NCBI GenBank assembly: GCA_046329515.1
Contig: JAXLUM010000002.1
Span: forward strand, 372,001 to 436,000
Length of the DNA stretch: 64,000 nt
DNA from: Bog-950 sp046329515
Lineage (GTDB): Bacteria > Bacteroidota > Bacteroidia > Chitinophagales > LD1
Direction: 5' to 3'
The position numbers and the translations under genes were made by a program. Shown here in pieces: positions 1 through 7,103 of this stretch. The notes below the pieces were generated by a model, which made no database searches, was not told where the DNA came from, and was given only the letters and a program-made list of their open reading frames with translations. The stretch's first letter is position 1. The number at the start of each line of letters is the position of its first letter.

Positions 1-42
1 TTAGCCAAAGGGCTAATTATCTCATTATCAAATTGATGTTAC

Positions 43-3000
43 ATGAGCTATACCCCAAAAAATAAAGTACGCATTGTTACGGCGGCCAGCCTTTTCGACG
101 GGCACGATGCCGCTATTAATATTATGCGCCGCATTATGCAGGCCAAAGGCGCAGAGGTTATTCACTTAGGCCATAACCGCGCTGCACAGGAAATTGTGGA
201 GGCGGCGATACAGGAAGATGCACAAGGCATTGCCGTAACCAGCTACCAGGGCGGACACATTGAGTTCTTTAAATATATGTATGACCTGCTAAAAGAACGC
301 GGTTGCGGGCATATCAAAATATTTGGCGGCGGTGGCGGTACTATACTACCTACTGAAATTGAAGAACTGCACCAATATGGTATTACACGCATTTATAGTC
401 CTGATGATGGCCGCCACATGGGCTTGGAGGGTATGATAGAAGATGTTGTAAAGCAGTGCGAACCCCTAACCCCTAAAGGGGAACAAAAGCCCAAGTTAAA
501 TGGGGAACTGAAAAATCTAAAGTCTTCGGATTGGAAAGTTATAGCGCAGGCCATTACTGTTGCTGAAGAAGGAAGCTTTGCAAAAATTAAAGACCTGCTA
601 CCGAAAGTGGAAGCCAAGGTGGGGGTTCCCCCTTCAGGGGGTCAGGGGGTGGGAGCGGCCACTATTCCTGTTTTAGGTATTACCGGCACAGGTGGCGCAG
701 GTAAATCATCGGTTACTGATGAAATCGTTCGCCGCTTTCTGTTGAATTTTAAGGATAAGACTATAGCCGTAGTATCAGTTGACCCAAGTAAAAAGAAGAC
801 CGGTGGCGCTTTATTGGGTGATAGAATAAGAATGAATTCTATTTCGAATCCGCGCGCTTATATGCGCAGCCTGGCTACACGCGAGAGTGACCGAGCCCTA
901 AGCGAGCATGTGCAGGAAGCTATTGACGTTTGCCGCGCAGCAGGCTTCGACTTTATAATACTGGAAAGTGCGGGCGTAGGCCAAAGTGATGCAAGCATAT
1001 TGGAATATTGTAATGTAAGTATGTATGTAATGACGCCCGAATATGGTGCGGCATCGCAGTTAGAGAAAATAAACATGCTGGATTATGCGGATGTAATAGC
1101 CATTAACAAGTTTGACAAAGCGGGTGCCTTAGATGCATTAAACGATGTATGCAAACAATATAAGCGCAACCATAACCAGTTTATGGCGAAGAATGAAGAC
1201 CTGCCTATTGTAGGTACCATCGCCAGCCAGTTTAATGATGCCGGGGTTAACCACCTGTTTGAAGTGCTGATGAACAAGGTGAAGGAGAAAACTTCCGTTG
1301 AGTTTACGGTTACGCATACGTCAGCAAAGAATACGGTTTCAAAATCGCAGATAATACCACCGGCACGGGTTAGGTATTTGGCAGAGATAGCCGAAAACAA
1401 CGAAGCTTACGACCAATGGGTGAATGAGCAGTGTGCCATTGCCAGCAAGCTCTACAAACTAAATGGGGTTGCGGCTGAGTTAAAAGACAGCGCCGAAGTA
1501 AAAGCGCTGATTGCTAATTACGAGAAGAAGTTTAACCCTGAGTGCAAAAAGCTGGTAGACGAGTGGGGTACGTTAAAGCAAAAATACAGTGGCGATACCT
1601 TTGCCTTCCAGGTAAGGGATAAGACCATACAACTGCCTTTTGTTTACAAAAGTTTATCGGGCACCAGTGTGCGCAAGGTGTATTTACCGCGCTATAGCGA
1701 TTGGGGCGACATACTGAAATGGCAACTGCAGGAAAATGTACCGGGTGAGTTCCCTTACACGGCCGGTGTGTTTGCGTTAAAGCGCGAAGGCGAAGACCCT
1801 ACGCGTATGTTTGCCGGCGAGGGCGGGCCAGAGCGCACCAATAAGCGTTTCCACTATGTAAGTATTGACCAGCCTGCTAAGCGTTTAAGTACGGCTTTTG
1901 ACAGCGTTACGCTTTATGGGGAGGACCCAGACCATCGCCCGGATATATACGGTAAGATTGGTAATAGCGGCGTTAGCATTGCTACCGTTGATGATGCTAA
2001 AAAGTTATATAGCGGTTTTGACTTATGCGACCCGAAGACCTCGGTAAGCATGACCATTAACGGCCCCGCACCTATTATACTGGCTTTCTTTATGAATGCA
2101 GCCATTGACCAATTGGCGGAGAAGAAATATGGCCCATCCTTAAGCCTTCCTAAAGGGGAGGGGTTAATGCCCAAATACAATGGGGAGTTACCTCAAGGTA
2201 ATGGTGGACTTGGCCTAAAGTTGTTGGGGCTTAGCGCCAGCGATGTATTAAGTGCGGAAGATTACGAGAAGGTAAAAGCGGAAGCGCTGCAAAGTGTGCG
2301 CGGCACCGTGCAGGCTGATATATTAAAAGAAGACCAGGCACAGAACACCTGCATTTTTAGTACAGAGTTTGCGCTGAAGATGATGGGTGATGTGCAGCAG
2401 TATTTTATTGAAAACAAGGTACGCAACTTTTACAGCGTTAGTATTAGCGGCTACCACATTGCCGAGGCCGGCGCTAACCCTATTACGCAATTGGCTTTTA
2501 CGCTGGCTAACGGCTTTACGTATGTGGAGTATTACCTGAGCCGTGGTATGCATATTGATGATTTTGCGCCGAACCTTTCTTTCTTCTTTAGCAATGGTAT
2601 GGACCCTGAATACAGCGTGATTGGCCGCGTGGCCCGCCGCATTTGGGCTAAAGCCATGAAGAATAAATACAAGGGTAACGACCGCAGCCAGAAACTGAAA
2701 TACCATATACAAACCAGCGGACGCAGCCTGCACGCACAGGAAATTGACTTTAACGATATTAGAACAACTTTGCAAGCGTTGTATGCTATTTATGATAACT
2801 GCAACAGTCTGCACACTAATGCGTACGATGAAGCTATAACTACACCTACGGAAGAAAGCGTGCGCCGCGCCATGGCCATACAGCTGATAATAAATCGCGA
2901 GCTGGGCACTGCTAAAAATGAAAACCCCAACCAGGGCAGCTTCTTAATTGAGGAGATGACAGACCTGGTGGAAGAAGCCGTGCTGACCGAATTTAAACGC

Positions 3001-3399
3001 CTGACCGAACGGGGTGGTGTGCTGGGTGCTATGGAGCGCATGTACCAGCGCAACAAAATACAGGAAGAAAGCCTTTACTACGAACACCAGAAGCACACCG
3101 GCGAGTATCCTATTATTGGGGTAAACACCTTTTTAAATAAAAAGGGCAGTCCTACCATTATACCGCAGGAGGTTATACGCAGCACTACCGAGGAAAAGGA
3201 ATACCAGATAAACGCGCTGAATGCGTTTAAGCAACGCCATGCTGCTAAAAGCGAGGCCGCACTTAAAAAGCTACAACAGGTGGCGGTAAGCAACGGCAAC
3301 ATTTTTGCCGAGCTAATGGAAGCTGTTAAACATTGCAGCCTGGGCCAAATTACGCATGCGCTATATGAGGTCGGAGGACAATACAGGCGAAGCATGTAG
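43..3399 (+). CDS. icmF: Fused isobutyryl-CoA mutase IcmF
   Basis: Adenosylcobalamin-dependent mutase that interconverts isobutyryl-CoA and n-butyryl-CoA, with its G-protein chaperone fused in the same chain. Domains in order: a B12-binding domain (residues 1-135, DGHDAA with axial ligand His21), a linker, a MeaB-like GTPase (P-loop GTGGAGKS near 215-222, catalysing cofactor loading), then the CoA-mutase TIM barrel (about 540-1118, with GTVQADILKEDQAQNT). This order, with the GTPase in the middle, is diagnostic of IcmF rather than methylmalonyl-CoA mutase. At 1118 residues it is slightly longer than usual; the surplus sits in low-complexity inserts near residues 141-157, 193-203 and 699-708 that carry palindromic C/G runs. 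The ATG at 43 begins MSYTPKNKVR directly before the B12 fold. The C-terminus lies inside a tandem repeat. The substrate preference (isobutyryl or a related branched acyl-CoA) is inferred from the family. Confidence 0.93.
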   Translation: MSYTPKNKVRIVTAASLFDGHDAAINIMRRIMQAKGAEVIHLGHNRAAQEIVEAAIQEDAQGIAVTSYQGGHIEFFKYMYDLLKERGCGHIKIFGGGGGTILPTEIEELHQYGITRIYSPDDGRHMGLEGMIEDVVKQCEPLTPKGEQKPKLNGELKNLKSSDWKVIAQAITVAEEGSFAKIKDLLPKVEAKVGVPPSGGQGVGAATIPVLGITGTGGAGKSSVTDEIVRRFLLNFKDKTIAVVSVDPSKKKTGGALLGDRIRMNSISNPRAYMRSLATRESDRALSEHVQEAIDVCRAAGFDFIILESAGVGQSDASILEYCNVSMYVMTPEYGAASQLEKINMLDYADVIAINKFDKAGALDALNDVCKQYKRNHNQFMAKNEDLPIVGTIASQFNDAGVNHLFEVLMNKVKEKTSVEFTVTHTSAKNTVSKSQIIPPARVRYLAEIAENNEAYDQWVNEQCAIASKLYKLNGVAAELKDSAEVKALIANYEKKFNPECKKLVDEWGTLKQKYSGDTFAFQVRDKTIQLPFVYKSLSGTSVRKVYLPRYSDWGDILKWQLQENVPGEFPYTAGVFALKREGEDPTRMFAGEGGPERTNKRFHYVSIDQPAKRLSTAFDSVTLYGEDPDHRPDIYGKIGNSGVSIATVDDAKKLYSGFDLCDPKTSVSMTINGPAPIILAFFMNAAIDQLAEKKYGPSLSLPKGEGLMPKYNGELPQGNGGLGLKLLGLSASDVLSAEDYEKVKAEALQSVRGTVQADILKEDQAQNTCIFSTEFALKMMGDVQQYFIENKVRNFYSVSISGYHIAEAGANPITQLAFTLANGFTYVEYYLSRGMHIDDFAPNLSFFFSNGMDPEYSVIGRVARRIWAKAMKNKYKGNDRSQKLKYHIQTSGRSLHAQEIDFNDIRTTLQALYAIYDNCNSLHTNAYDEAITTPTEESVRRAMAIQLIINRELGTAKNENPNQGSFLIEEMTDLVEEAVLTEFKRLTERGGVLGAMERMYQRNKIQEESLYYEHQKHTGEYPIIGVNTFLNKKGSPTIIPQEVIRSTTEEKEYQINALNAFKQRHAAKSEAALKKLQQVAVSNGNIFAELMEAVKHCSLGQITHALYEVGGQYRRSM
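461..510 (+). repeat. In-frame C/G-run insert 1 in icmF
   Basis: Two CCCCTAA units followed by AAAGGGG form a short palindrome, then GCCCAA and AATGGGGA follow. It is translated as PLTPKGE and following residues, between the B12 domain and the GTPase, and does not look like conserved enzyme sequence. The block from CCTAAAGGGGA to AATGGGGA is similar to 2149-2187 in the same gene. Confidence 0.55.
619..655 (+). repeat. In-frame C/G-run insert 2 in icmF
   Basis: Contains a CCCCC-TTCA-GGGGG hairpin flanked by further G runs, read as VGVPPSGGQGVGAA just before the GTPase P-loop. The TTCCCCC...GGGGG core resembles the intergenic elements at 46514 and 48071. Confidence 0.5.
2137..2190 (+). repeat. 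In-frame C/G-run insert 3 in icmF
   Basis: CTTCCTAAAGGGGAGGGG is read as SLSLPKGEGL inside the mutase domain, immediately before the conserved YNGELPxGNxGLGL segment. It shares CCTAAAGGGGA, GCCCAA and AATGGGGA with insert 1. Part of the right half is native IcmF sequence, so the true insert may be only about 30 bp. Confidence 0.45.
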
Positions 3400-3519
3400 T
3401 GTCCGTAGATCGCGAGCAACGCCTCGCGATAAGGAAGACAATACAGACGTAGTATGTAATGGCCGTAGATCCCGCGAGTGTAACCTCGGGATGGGAGGAC
3501 AATATCGTAGAAGTATGTA
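3373..3519 (+). repeat. 60-bp tandem repeat across the icmF stop
   Basis: Two full units (3373-3432 and 3433-3493) and a truncated third (3494-3519) begin with GGAGGACAATA or GGAAGACAATA and contain GTATGTA or GCATGTA. Unit 1 includes the last codons and the TAG stop of icmF. Each full unit has its own hairpin: ATCGCGAG-CAACGC-CTCGCGAT at 3409-3430, and an ATCCCG..AG/CTCGGGAT version at about 3469-3491. The hairpin arms differ but still pair. They have no T-tract, so they are not classical terminators. Confidence 0.75.
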
Positions 3520-3548
3520 AGATTTATTAACTTAGTGAAAAGAAGAAA

Positions 3549-3758
3549 GTGGACTTACTAAATTATAAAGACCTAAGCACCTCGGAGAAGGTATTATTGG
3601 TAGAAGAGATTTGGGATAGCATTGCAGAGGGGGAGATACCTGTTTCAAAACGCAATAAAAAGCTTTTGGATGAAAGACTTACGGAGCTTGAAACCACTAC
3701 GAAGCGCACAACCTGGGAAAAAATAAAGAAAAACGTACGGGCTAAGAAGGGCAAATGA
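3549..3758 (+). CDS. Antitoxin, addiction-module (PF09720-like) family
   Basis: A 69-residue acidic/basic helical protein beginning MDLLNYKDLSTSEKVLLVEE and containing IWDSIA, typical of the short antitoxins paired with ParE/RelE toxins. It should bind and neutralise the toxin encoded next and repress the shared promoter. The start is GTG at 3549; there is no better ATG, and the reading frame begins right at the family's usual N-terminus. Its TGA overlaps the toxin ATG (ATGA at 3755-3758), so the two are translationally coupled. The K-rich C-terminus (KNVRAKKGK) is normal for the family. The specific cellular target of the pair is not visible here. Confidence 0.85.
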   Translation: MDLLNYKDLSTSEKVLLVEEIWDSIAEGEIPVSKRNKKLLDERLTELETTTKRTTWEKIKKNVRAKKGK

Positions 3759-4063
3759 TATATACCCTTGATTTTTTGCCATCAGTAGCGATAGATGTAA
3801 AGGATGCCTATAATTGGTATGAGGACCAACTACCCGGTTTAGGAGAAGATTTTCTTCTTTCAACCGATGCAGCCCTAAATGCCATAAAGCGCGGTCCAAT
3901 GCAATTCGCCAAGGTTTATAAAACTGTGCGGCACCTAAAGGTTAAACGCTTTCCTTTCGGCGTTTTCTATGTAGTTAATCATAATGTTATTACTGTAACG
4001 GCCATTGTTCATTTATCGCGGCATCCAACCACATGGAAAAGCCGCAGGGTAAAAAGGAAATAA
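3755..4063 (+). CDS. Toxin, RelE/ParE family
   Basis: A 102-residue protein with the ParE fold signature: an N-terminal beta strand (YTLDFLPSVAIDVKDAYNWY), then DQLPGLGEDF, RFPFGVFYVV, and the C-terminal VHLSRHPTTW. ParE-type members poison DNA gyrase and RelE-type members cleave mRNA; the sequence alone does not separate the two, but the LPGLGE...RFPFGVFY pattern is closest to ParE-like toxins. It is coupled to the antitoxin through ATGA. The cassette sits between two copies of ATCGTAGAAGTATGTA (3504 and 4096), suggesting that it entered, or was bracketed by, the local repeat family. A relic of a second copy lies at 4512-4583. Confidence 0.88.
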   Translation: MIYTLDFLPSVAIDVKDAYNWYEDQLPGLGEDFLLSTDAALNAIKRGPMQFAKVYKTVRHLKVKRFPFGVFYVVNHNVITVTAIVHLSRHPTTWKSRRVKRK

Positions 4064-4095
4064 GTGTTAGTCAACTTTGGGTGACCAGGCGGTAA

Positions 4096-4111
4096 ATCGT
4101 AGAAGTATGTA
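4096..4111 (+). repeat. Right direct repeat flanking the toxin-antitoxin pair
   Basis: ATCGTAGAAGTATGTA here is identical to 3504-3519, the truncated third unit of the tandem repeat beside icmF. The two copies bracket the antitoxin-toxin cassette. Confidence 0.7.
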
Positions 4112-4511
4112 GACTTTTTAGATTGTCTCCCTATCTTTTAAGGGAACGAAGGCGAGCGTGTCTCGTGGAGCATTCCCGAAGCGTCGGGACTTCGCGGATT
4201 TCGGACGGGCTTGGCGCAAATACAATTACAAGCCCTTCTGTGAATAGTCGATTTCAAAATTGCATAAGCGGATGGATCGCGCCAGTGTTGTATAGTTTAT
4301 TATGTCACTTTATTCATGCTCTTATTATAAGAATATGGAATTCATGAATGCTAAAGCATTTCTTTAAAAGAAAGTAACCAAAGAATCGTCCGAACATTCC
4401 CGAAGTGTCGGGACTCCGCGGATTTCAGACGGGCTTGACGCAAACACAATTACAGCCTAAAGTGGTTAAGCTTTATTTTTGAGCGGCACGAGCGGATGCT
4501 CGCGCCAGGGG

Positions 4512-4583
4512 GGGCACCTATCGCGGCACCCGCGCACCTGGAAAAGACGCAGTGGCAGAAAAAGAAGCGGCAGAAAAAAATAA
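4512..4583 (+). pseudogene. Relic of a second ParE-family toxin (3' end)
   Basis: Read in frame from 4512, the sequence gives HLSRHPRTWKRR followed by a basic tail and a TAA stop at 4581-4583. This matches the C-terminus of the intact toxin upstream (HLSRHPTTWKSRR). Nothing resembling the rest of a toxin precedes it; dispersed repeat unit 2 abuts it on the left. It looks like the last 24 codons of a lost toxin gene, cut off by the repeat insertion. Confidence 0.7.
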
Positions 4584-4619
4584 ACCCTGTTCAAGATGCA
4601 AAGGGCCGAGAGGCAAGGT

Positions 4620-4638
4620 AACCTCCTCGGAGGAGGTT
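4620..4638 (+). repeat. Perfect 19-bp palindrome
   Basis: AACCTCCTC-G-GAGGAGGTT has 9-bp arms around one central base, between the toxin relic and repeat unit 3. There is no T-run on either side, so it is probably not a terminator. Confidence 0.5.
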
Positions 4639-4870
4639 AATACATTAGGTCCAAACATTACGGAAGTGTCGGGACTCCGCGGATTTCGGACGGGCTTGGC
4701 GCAAATACAATCACCAGCCAAAAGGGAATAAGCAGTATTTTTTGAGCGGTACGAGCGGATGCTCGCGCTAGTGGGGCAAATACAAGTGCAGCCTAAAGTG
4801 AATAAGCAGTATCTTTTAAATGGCACGAGCGAATGCTCGCGCTAGAAGAAGTAATCCATCTATTGAGGAG

Positions 4871-5560
4871 TTAGTGCCAGATGTTACCTGGAATAAGTTT
4901 AGCCAATGACTTGGGATTATTATCATCATGTATTAAATCAAGACTACGTAGGCGATATTGTATTTGAGACTTCGAAACACCATAAACAATCGCTAAGGCA
5001 TCAACCGTTTGCCGATAATCTTGTTGGCTATATCGTTCCTTACTTAGATAAATGAATCCAGTCTTACTTAACCCTATTTCCTTTTGAATTGCAATTAATG
5101 CTTGAGAAAATGTTTTCTGAGGCATAAGTAATGCTGCAGCAAATTTATTTGCTTGCCATTCCAACCAATATCTATCATCTTGCTCTGCCTCCATTTCTTC
5201 ATCTATTTCAATAAACCTATCATATTCTCCTATCTCAAAAATGATTTTTCTATGCAGTACAAAATGTCCTAGTTCGTGAGCAAATACAAATCGCCGTCGT
5301 CTTTCATCTTGCAAAGATCGGTCTATATAAATGCAAGGTGGTGTCTCTAATGATAAACAACCTAATATTTTCTTTCCATTCTCAGCAAATTCCAAATCTG
5401 CATTAAGTTCAACTCGATACCCCCTTTCAACAATTAGTTCCGATATCTTTTCGATTGAAAATGGCTTAGGTTTTTGTAGTACTTCAGGACACCACTTTAA
5501 TAATGCTCCTTCCGCTTTATTCTCAATCCATTGTCGAGTATAATGATAACGGCCAATCAT
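4871..5560 (-). CDS. ImmA/IrrE family metallo-endopeptidase
   Basis: A 229-residue protein with the zincin motif HELGH at residues 95-99 and the downstream metal-ligand region EWQANKFAAALLMP. Members cleave HTH repressors or antitoxin-like partners, relieving repression of mobile elements or stress genes. No HTH domain is visible here, so the substrate must be encoded elsewhere or be the unknown neighbour. It starts 6 bp after the gene at 5567-6238 on the same strand, so the two form an operon. The region is clearly AT-richer than icmF or the genes beyond 7.1 kb and lies beside toxin-antitoxin genes and repeats, which suggests horizontal acquisition. The C-terminal part (about 170-229), rich in YSQQDYRQTV and IQYRLRSLDL, resembles the helical region that follows the peptidase fold in this family. 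Confidence 0.85.
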   Translation of the reverse strand: MIGRYHYTRQWIENKAEGALLKWCPEVLQKPKPFSIEKISELIVERGYRVELNADLEFAENGKKILGCLSLETPPCIYIDRSLQDERRRRFVFAHELGHFVLHRKIIFEIGEYDRFIEIDEEMEAEQDDRYWLEWQANKFAAALLMPQKTFSQALIAIQKEIGLSKTGFIYLSKERYSQQDYRQTVDALAIVYGVSKSQIQYRLRSLDLIHDDNNPKSLAKLIPGNIWH

Positions 5561-5566
5561 ATTTGT

Positions 5567-6238
5567 TTAAACGTATTTAGATATAAGCCTTAGAAAAAAT
5601 GCTAACGGCCCCTTTGCTTTATCAGCAGTTGAATAAACCGATATAAACTGTGAAATTGCCTTTACCTGCTCTAATTTCATCTTTACGAGCGCAAATATTT
5701 CTTCGCTATTCTGCTTTTCTGTGATGTTTTTGAGGGTTTCAACCACTTCTTCTATATACTTCTTAACCTCATTAAACGACCCTTCGATATTGTTTGCGGT
5801 CAATTGAACCAAACTATAATCAATAATTGAATCATTCTTTATTTGAAAAAACAAGATAGCAGGAAACCTGATATCTATATCTCCAAAGTATTTATCAAGT
5901 AGCTCATCATTAGCAGTCAATAAATCCATTGTTTTTATACCTACCATCCTGTTCATTATTCTTTCATTTTTAGAAGGGCGCTTCTTTTGACGGCTGTTAT
6001 GTTCATAGTGGAGGCTAAAGACTGTAATATAGTTGCCAGAAATCGAGTCGAGGCTTCTCCAATAATCAACATCCTTAAGGACCTTACTCAGATGTGCATC
6101 CTTAAAATCATATAATATAAAAGCAAAGACTAATGCCCTATCTTGCTCACGATGTTCTTGGCAAATATCAAAAAGTTTATTATAAAATGCCTCAAATGAG
6201 CAATCCTTATTACTACTATTTAAATATACGTTATACAT
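5567..6238 (-). CDS. Unknown protein, partner of the ImmA/IrrE protease
   Basis: A 223-residue soluble protein that I do not recognise. It has no signal peptide or membrane segment. The first half alternates strands and helices (ALVFAFILYDF, YITVFSLHYEH, FPAILFFQIK), which could suit a thioredoxin-like or Rossmann-like alpha/beta fold; the second half is a charged helix (about 150-195) ending in a hydrophobic tail LAFFLRLISKYV. It is the first gene of a two-gene operon with the HELGH protease 6 bp downstream, so it may be the substrate, the sensor or the effector of that protease. Low GC and the position in an accessory block point to transfer. The function call is inference from context only. 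Confidence 0.7.
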   Translation of the reverse strand: MYNVYLNSSNKDCSFEAFYNKLFDICQEHREQDRALVFAFILYDFKDAHLSKVLKDVDYWRSLDSISGNYITVFSLHYEHNSRQKKRPSKNERIMNRMVGIKTMDLLTANDELLDKYFGDIDIRFPAILFFQIKNDSIIDYSLVQLTANNIEGSFNEVKKYIEEVVETLKNITEKQNSEEIFALVKMKLEQVKAISQFISVYSTADKAKGPLAFFLRLISKYV

Positions 6239-6351
6239 AACTTAGCAATAAATTGGTTTTTATCAGATGTTAGTAAAGTTATACTTATTGGAAATATAGT
6301 TAGAAGAAAACAATTCTACGCTTACATATTCACACTTTCTCCCGCTCTAAG

Positions 6352-6426
6352 TTACACGAATACTGCTGCTGGACCGCCGTATTGCTTCTCATTAAACTTA
6401 AGCCATAGCCTGGGAAGAGGATGAAA
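6352..6426 (-). pseudogene. In-frame coding remnant behind the DUF6602-like gene
   Basis: Directly after the TGA of the upstream gene, and in the same frame, the sequence reads FHPLPRLWLKFNEKQYGGPA and ends at a TAA (6352-6354). The composition looks protein-like rather than random. It could be the original C-terminus of a longer protein cut short by a TGA, or a scrap of another lost gene. Confidence is low because it is only 24 codons. Confidence 0.25.
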
Positions 6427-7062
6427 TCAACGTAGTGATTTAATTGAGCTTATTAGTTTTTCATACTGACCCAGATAGTTTTTATGAGTTTCAAATTGAT
6501 TCTCGTCCCAAGGGAACTTCCCCTCTTTGTAACTATGGTCAGTTCGGCCATATAGGCAAAACTTATTCTCCGGCTGCAGACTAGAACTTAGTGTACGCCA
6601 ATGCTTATTCGTATCAAATTTGCGGTCCTTAAATCTTAAGGCAACAAATAGATATGTGAGTTGAGGAAATTCCCTTGAAAATCGACTATATGCCTCGTTA
6701 ATTGGGCCTTCGAAAGAAATCATTTTAGGATTTGCCCATTTTTTTAACTCAATTACGCCATATACATTTTCAACATCTACTATATTAATGAATTTAGATA
6801 TGTTTTTTAAAAAATCTTTTTGTTCGGTGCCTTCCTTACAAATCATTATATCAAATTGCGAGGAAGTTGTATTTCCGTTGTTTAATCTAGAATAAATTTG
6901 ACCCTTAAAAAAGGTCTTATTTGGCACGTCTTCGCGCAAATATTTTATTAAAAAATCTTCGTATAAGGAACCATTGAGCGCCGAATGCCTCAATCCAGCA
7001 TGATAAACTTGTTCAGCAAATTCAACAATTTTAAATTGTCTTTGGTCGTAGTAACTTAGCAT
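6427..7062 (-). CDS. DUF6602-like protein, possible nuclease fold
   Basis: A 211-residue protein with LNGSLYEDFLIKYLREDVP, SSQFDIMICK and VENVYGVIELKKW. The E...SQ-D-I...(V)IE-K spacing is the pattern of restriction-endonuclease-like folds and of DUF6602 proteins common in defence and accessory islands. The catalytic reading (Glu, Asp, Glu-x-Lys) is inference; no activity can be claimed. I chose the ATG at 7062; a TTG nine bases upstream is also in frame but less likely. It is on the same strand as the ImmA/IrrE operon, 188 bp upstream of it, and shares its low GC. An in-frame remnant follows the stop codon. Confidence 0.7.
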   Translation of the reverse strand: MLSYYDQRQFKIVEFAEQVYHAGLRHSALNGSLYEDFLIKYLREDVPNKTFFKGQIYSRLNNGNTTSSQFDIMICKEGTEQKDFLKNISKFINIVDVENVYGVIELKKWANPKMISFEGPINEAYSRFSREFPQLTYLFVALRFKDRKFDTNKHWRTLSSSLQPENKFCLYGRTDHSYKEGKFPWDENQFETHKNYLGQYEKLISSIKSLR

Positions 7063-7103
7063 TATACACAAAATTTATCTCTATTAATAATGACATACGA
7101 ACC

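Larger units (their letters stand above)
4171..4846 (+). repeat. Cluster of about 115-bp dispersed repeats
   Basis: Three related units start at 4171, 4395 and 4656, with a 5'-truncated fourth at 4774-4846. Each carries in order TCCCGA-AGCG-TCGGGA-type dyads (e.g. 4174-4189), GCGGATTTCGGACGGGCTT, GCGCAAATACAAT, then GCACGAGCGGATGCTCGCG. In unit 1, GGGCTTG at 4207-4213 can pair with CAAGCCC at 4229-4235. The 807 bp from 4064 to 4870 holds no convincing complete gene; it holds these repeats, a toxin relic (4512-4583) and a palindrome (4620-4638). Open frames across it are repeat artefacts. Confidence 0.75.

Noticed and set aside
1..42. B12 riboswitch or promoter before icmF
   Set aside because: Only 42 bp are visible; TTAGCC-AAAG-GGCTAA at 1-16 is a short dyad that cannot be assigned.
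2323..2814. 163-codon open frame antisense to icmF
   Set aside because: It sits opposite strongly conserved mutase codons; mirror of codon bias.
4123..4347. 74-codon open frame in the repeat cluster
   Set aside because: Made of repeat unit sequence with no protein-like pattern.
3373..4846. CRISPR array
   Set aside because: Units are few, long and diverged, and the sequence between them is not of uniform length; no cas genes.
4064..4870. Transposase or insertion sequence as source of the repeats
   Set aside because: No transposase-like frame and no terminal inverted repeats common to the units were found.
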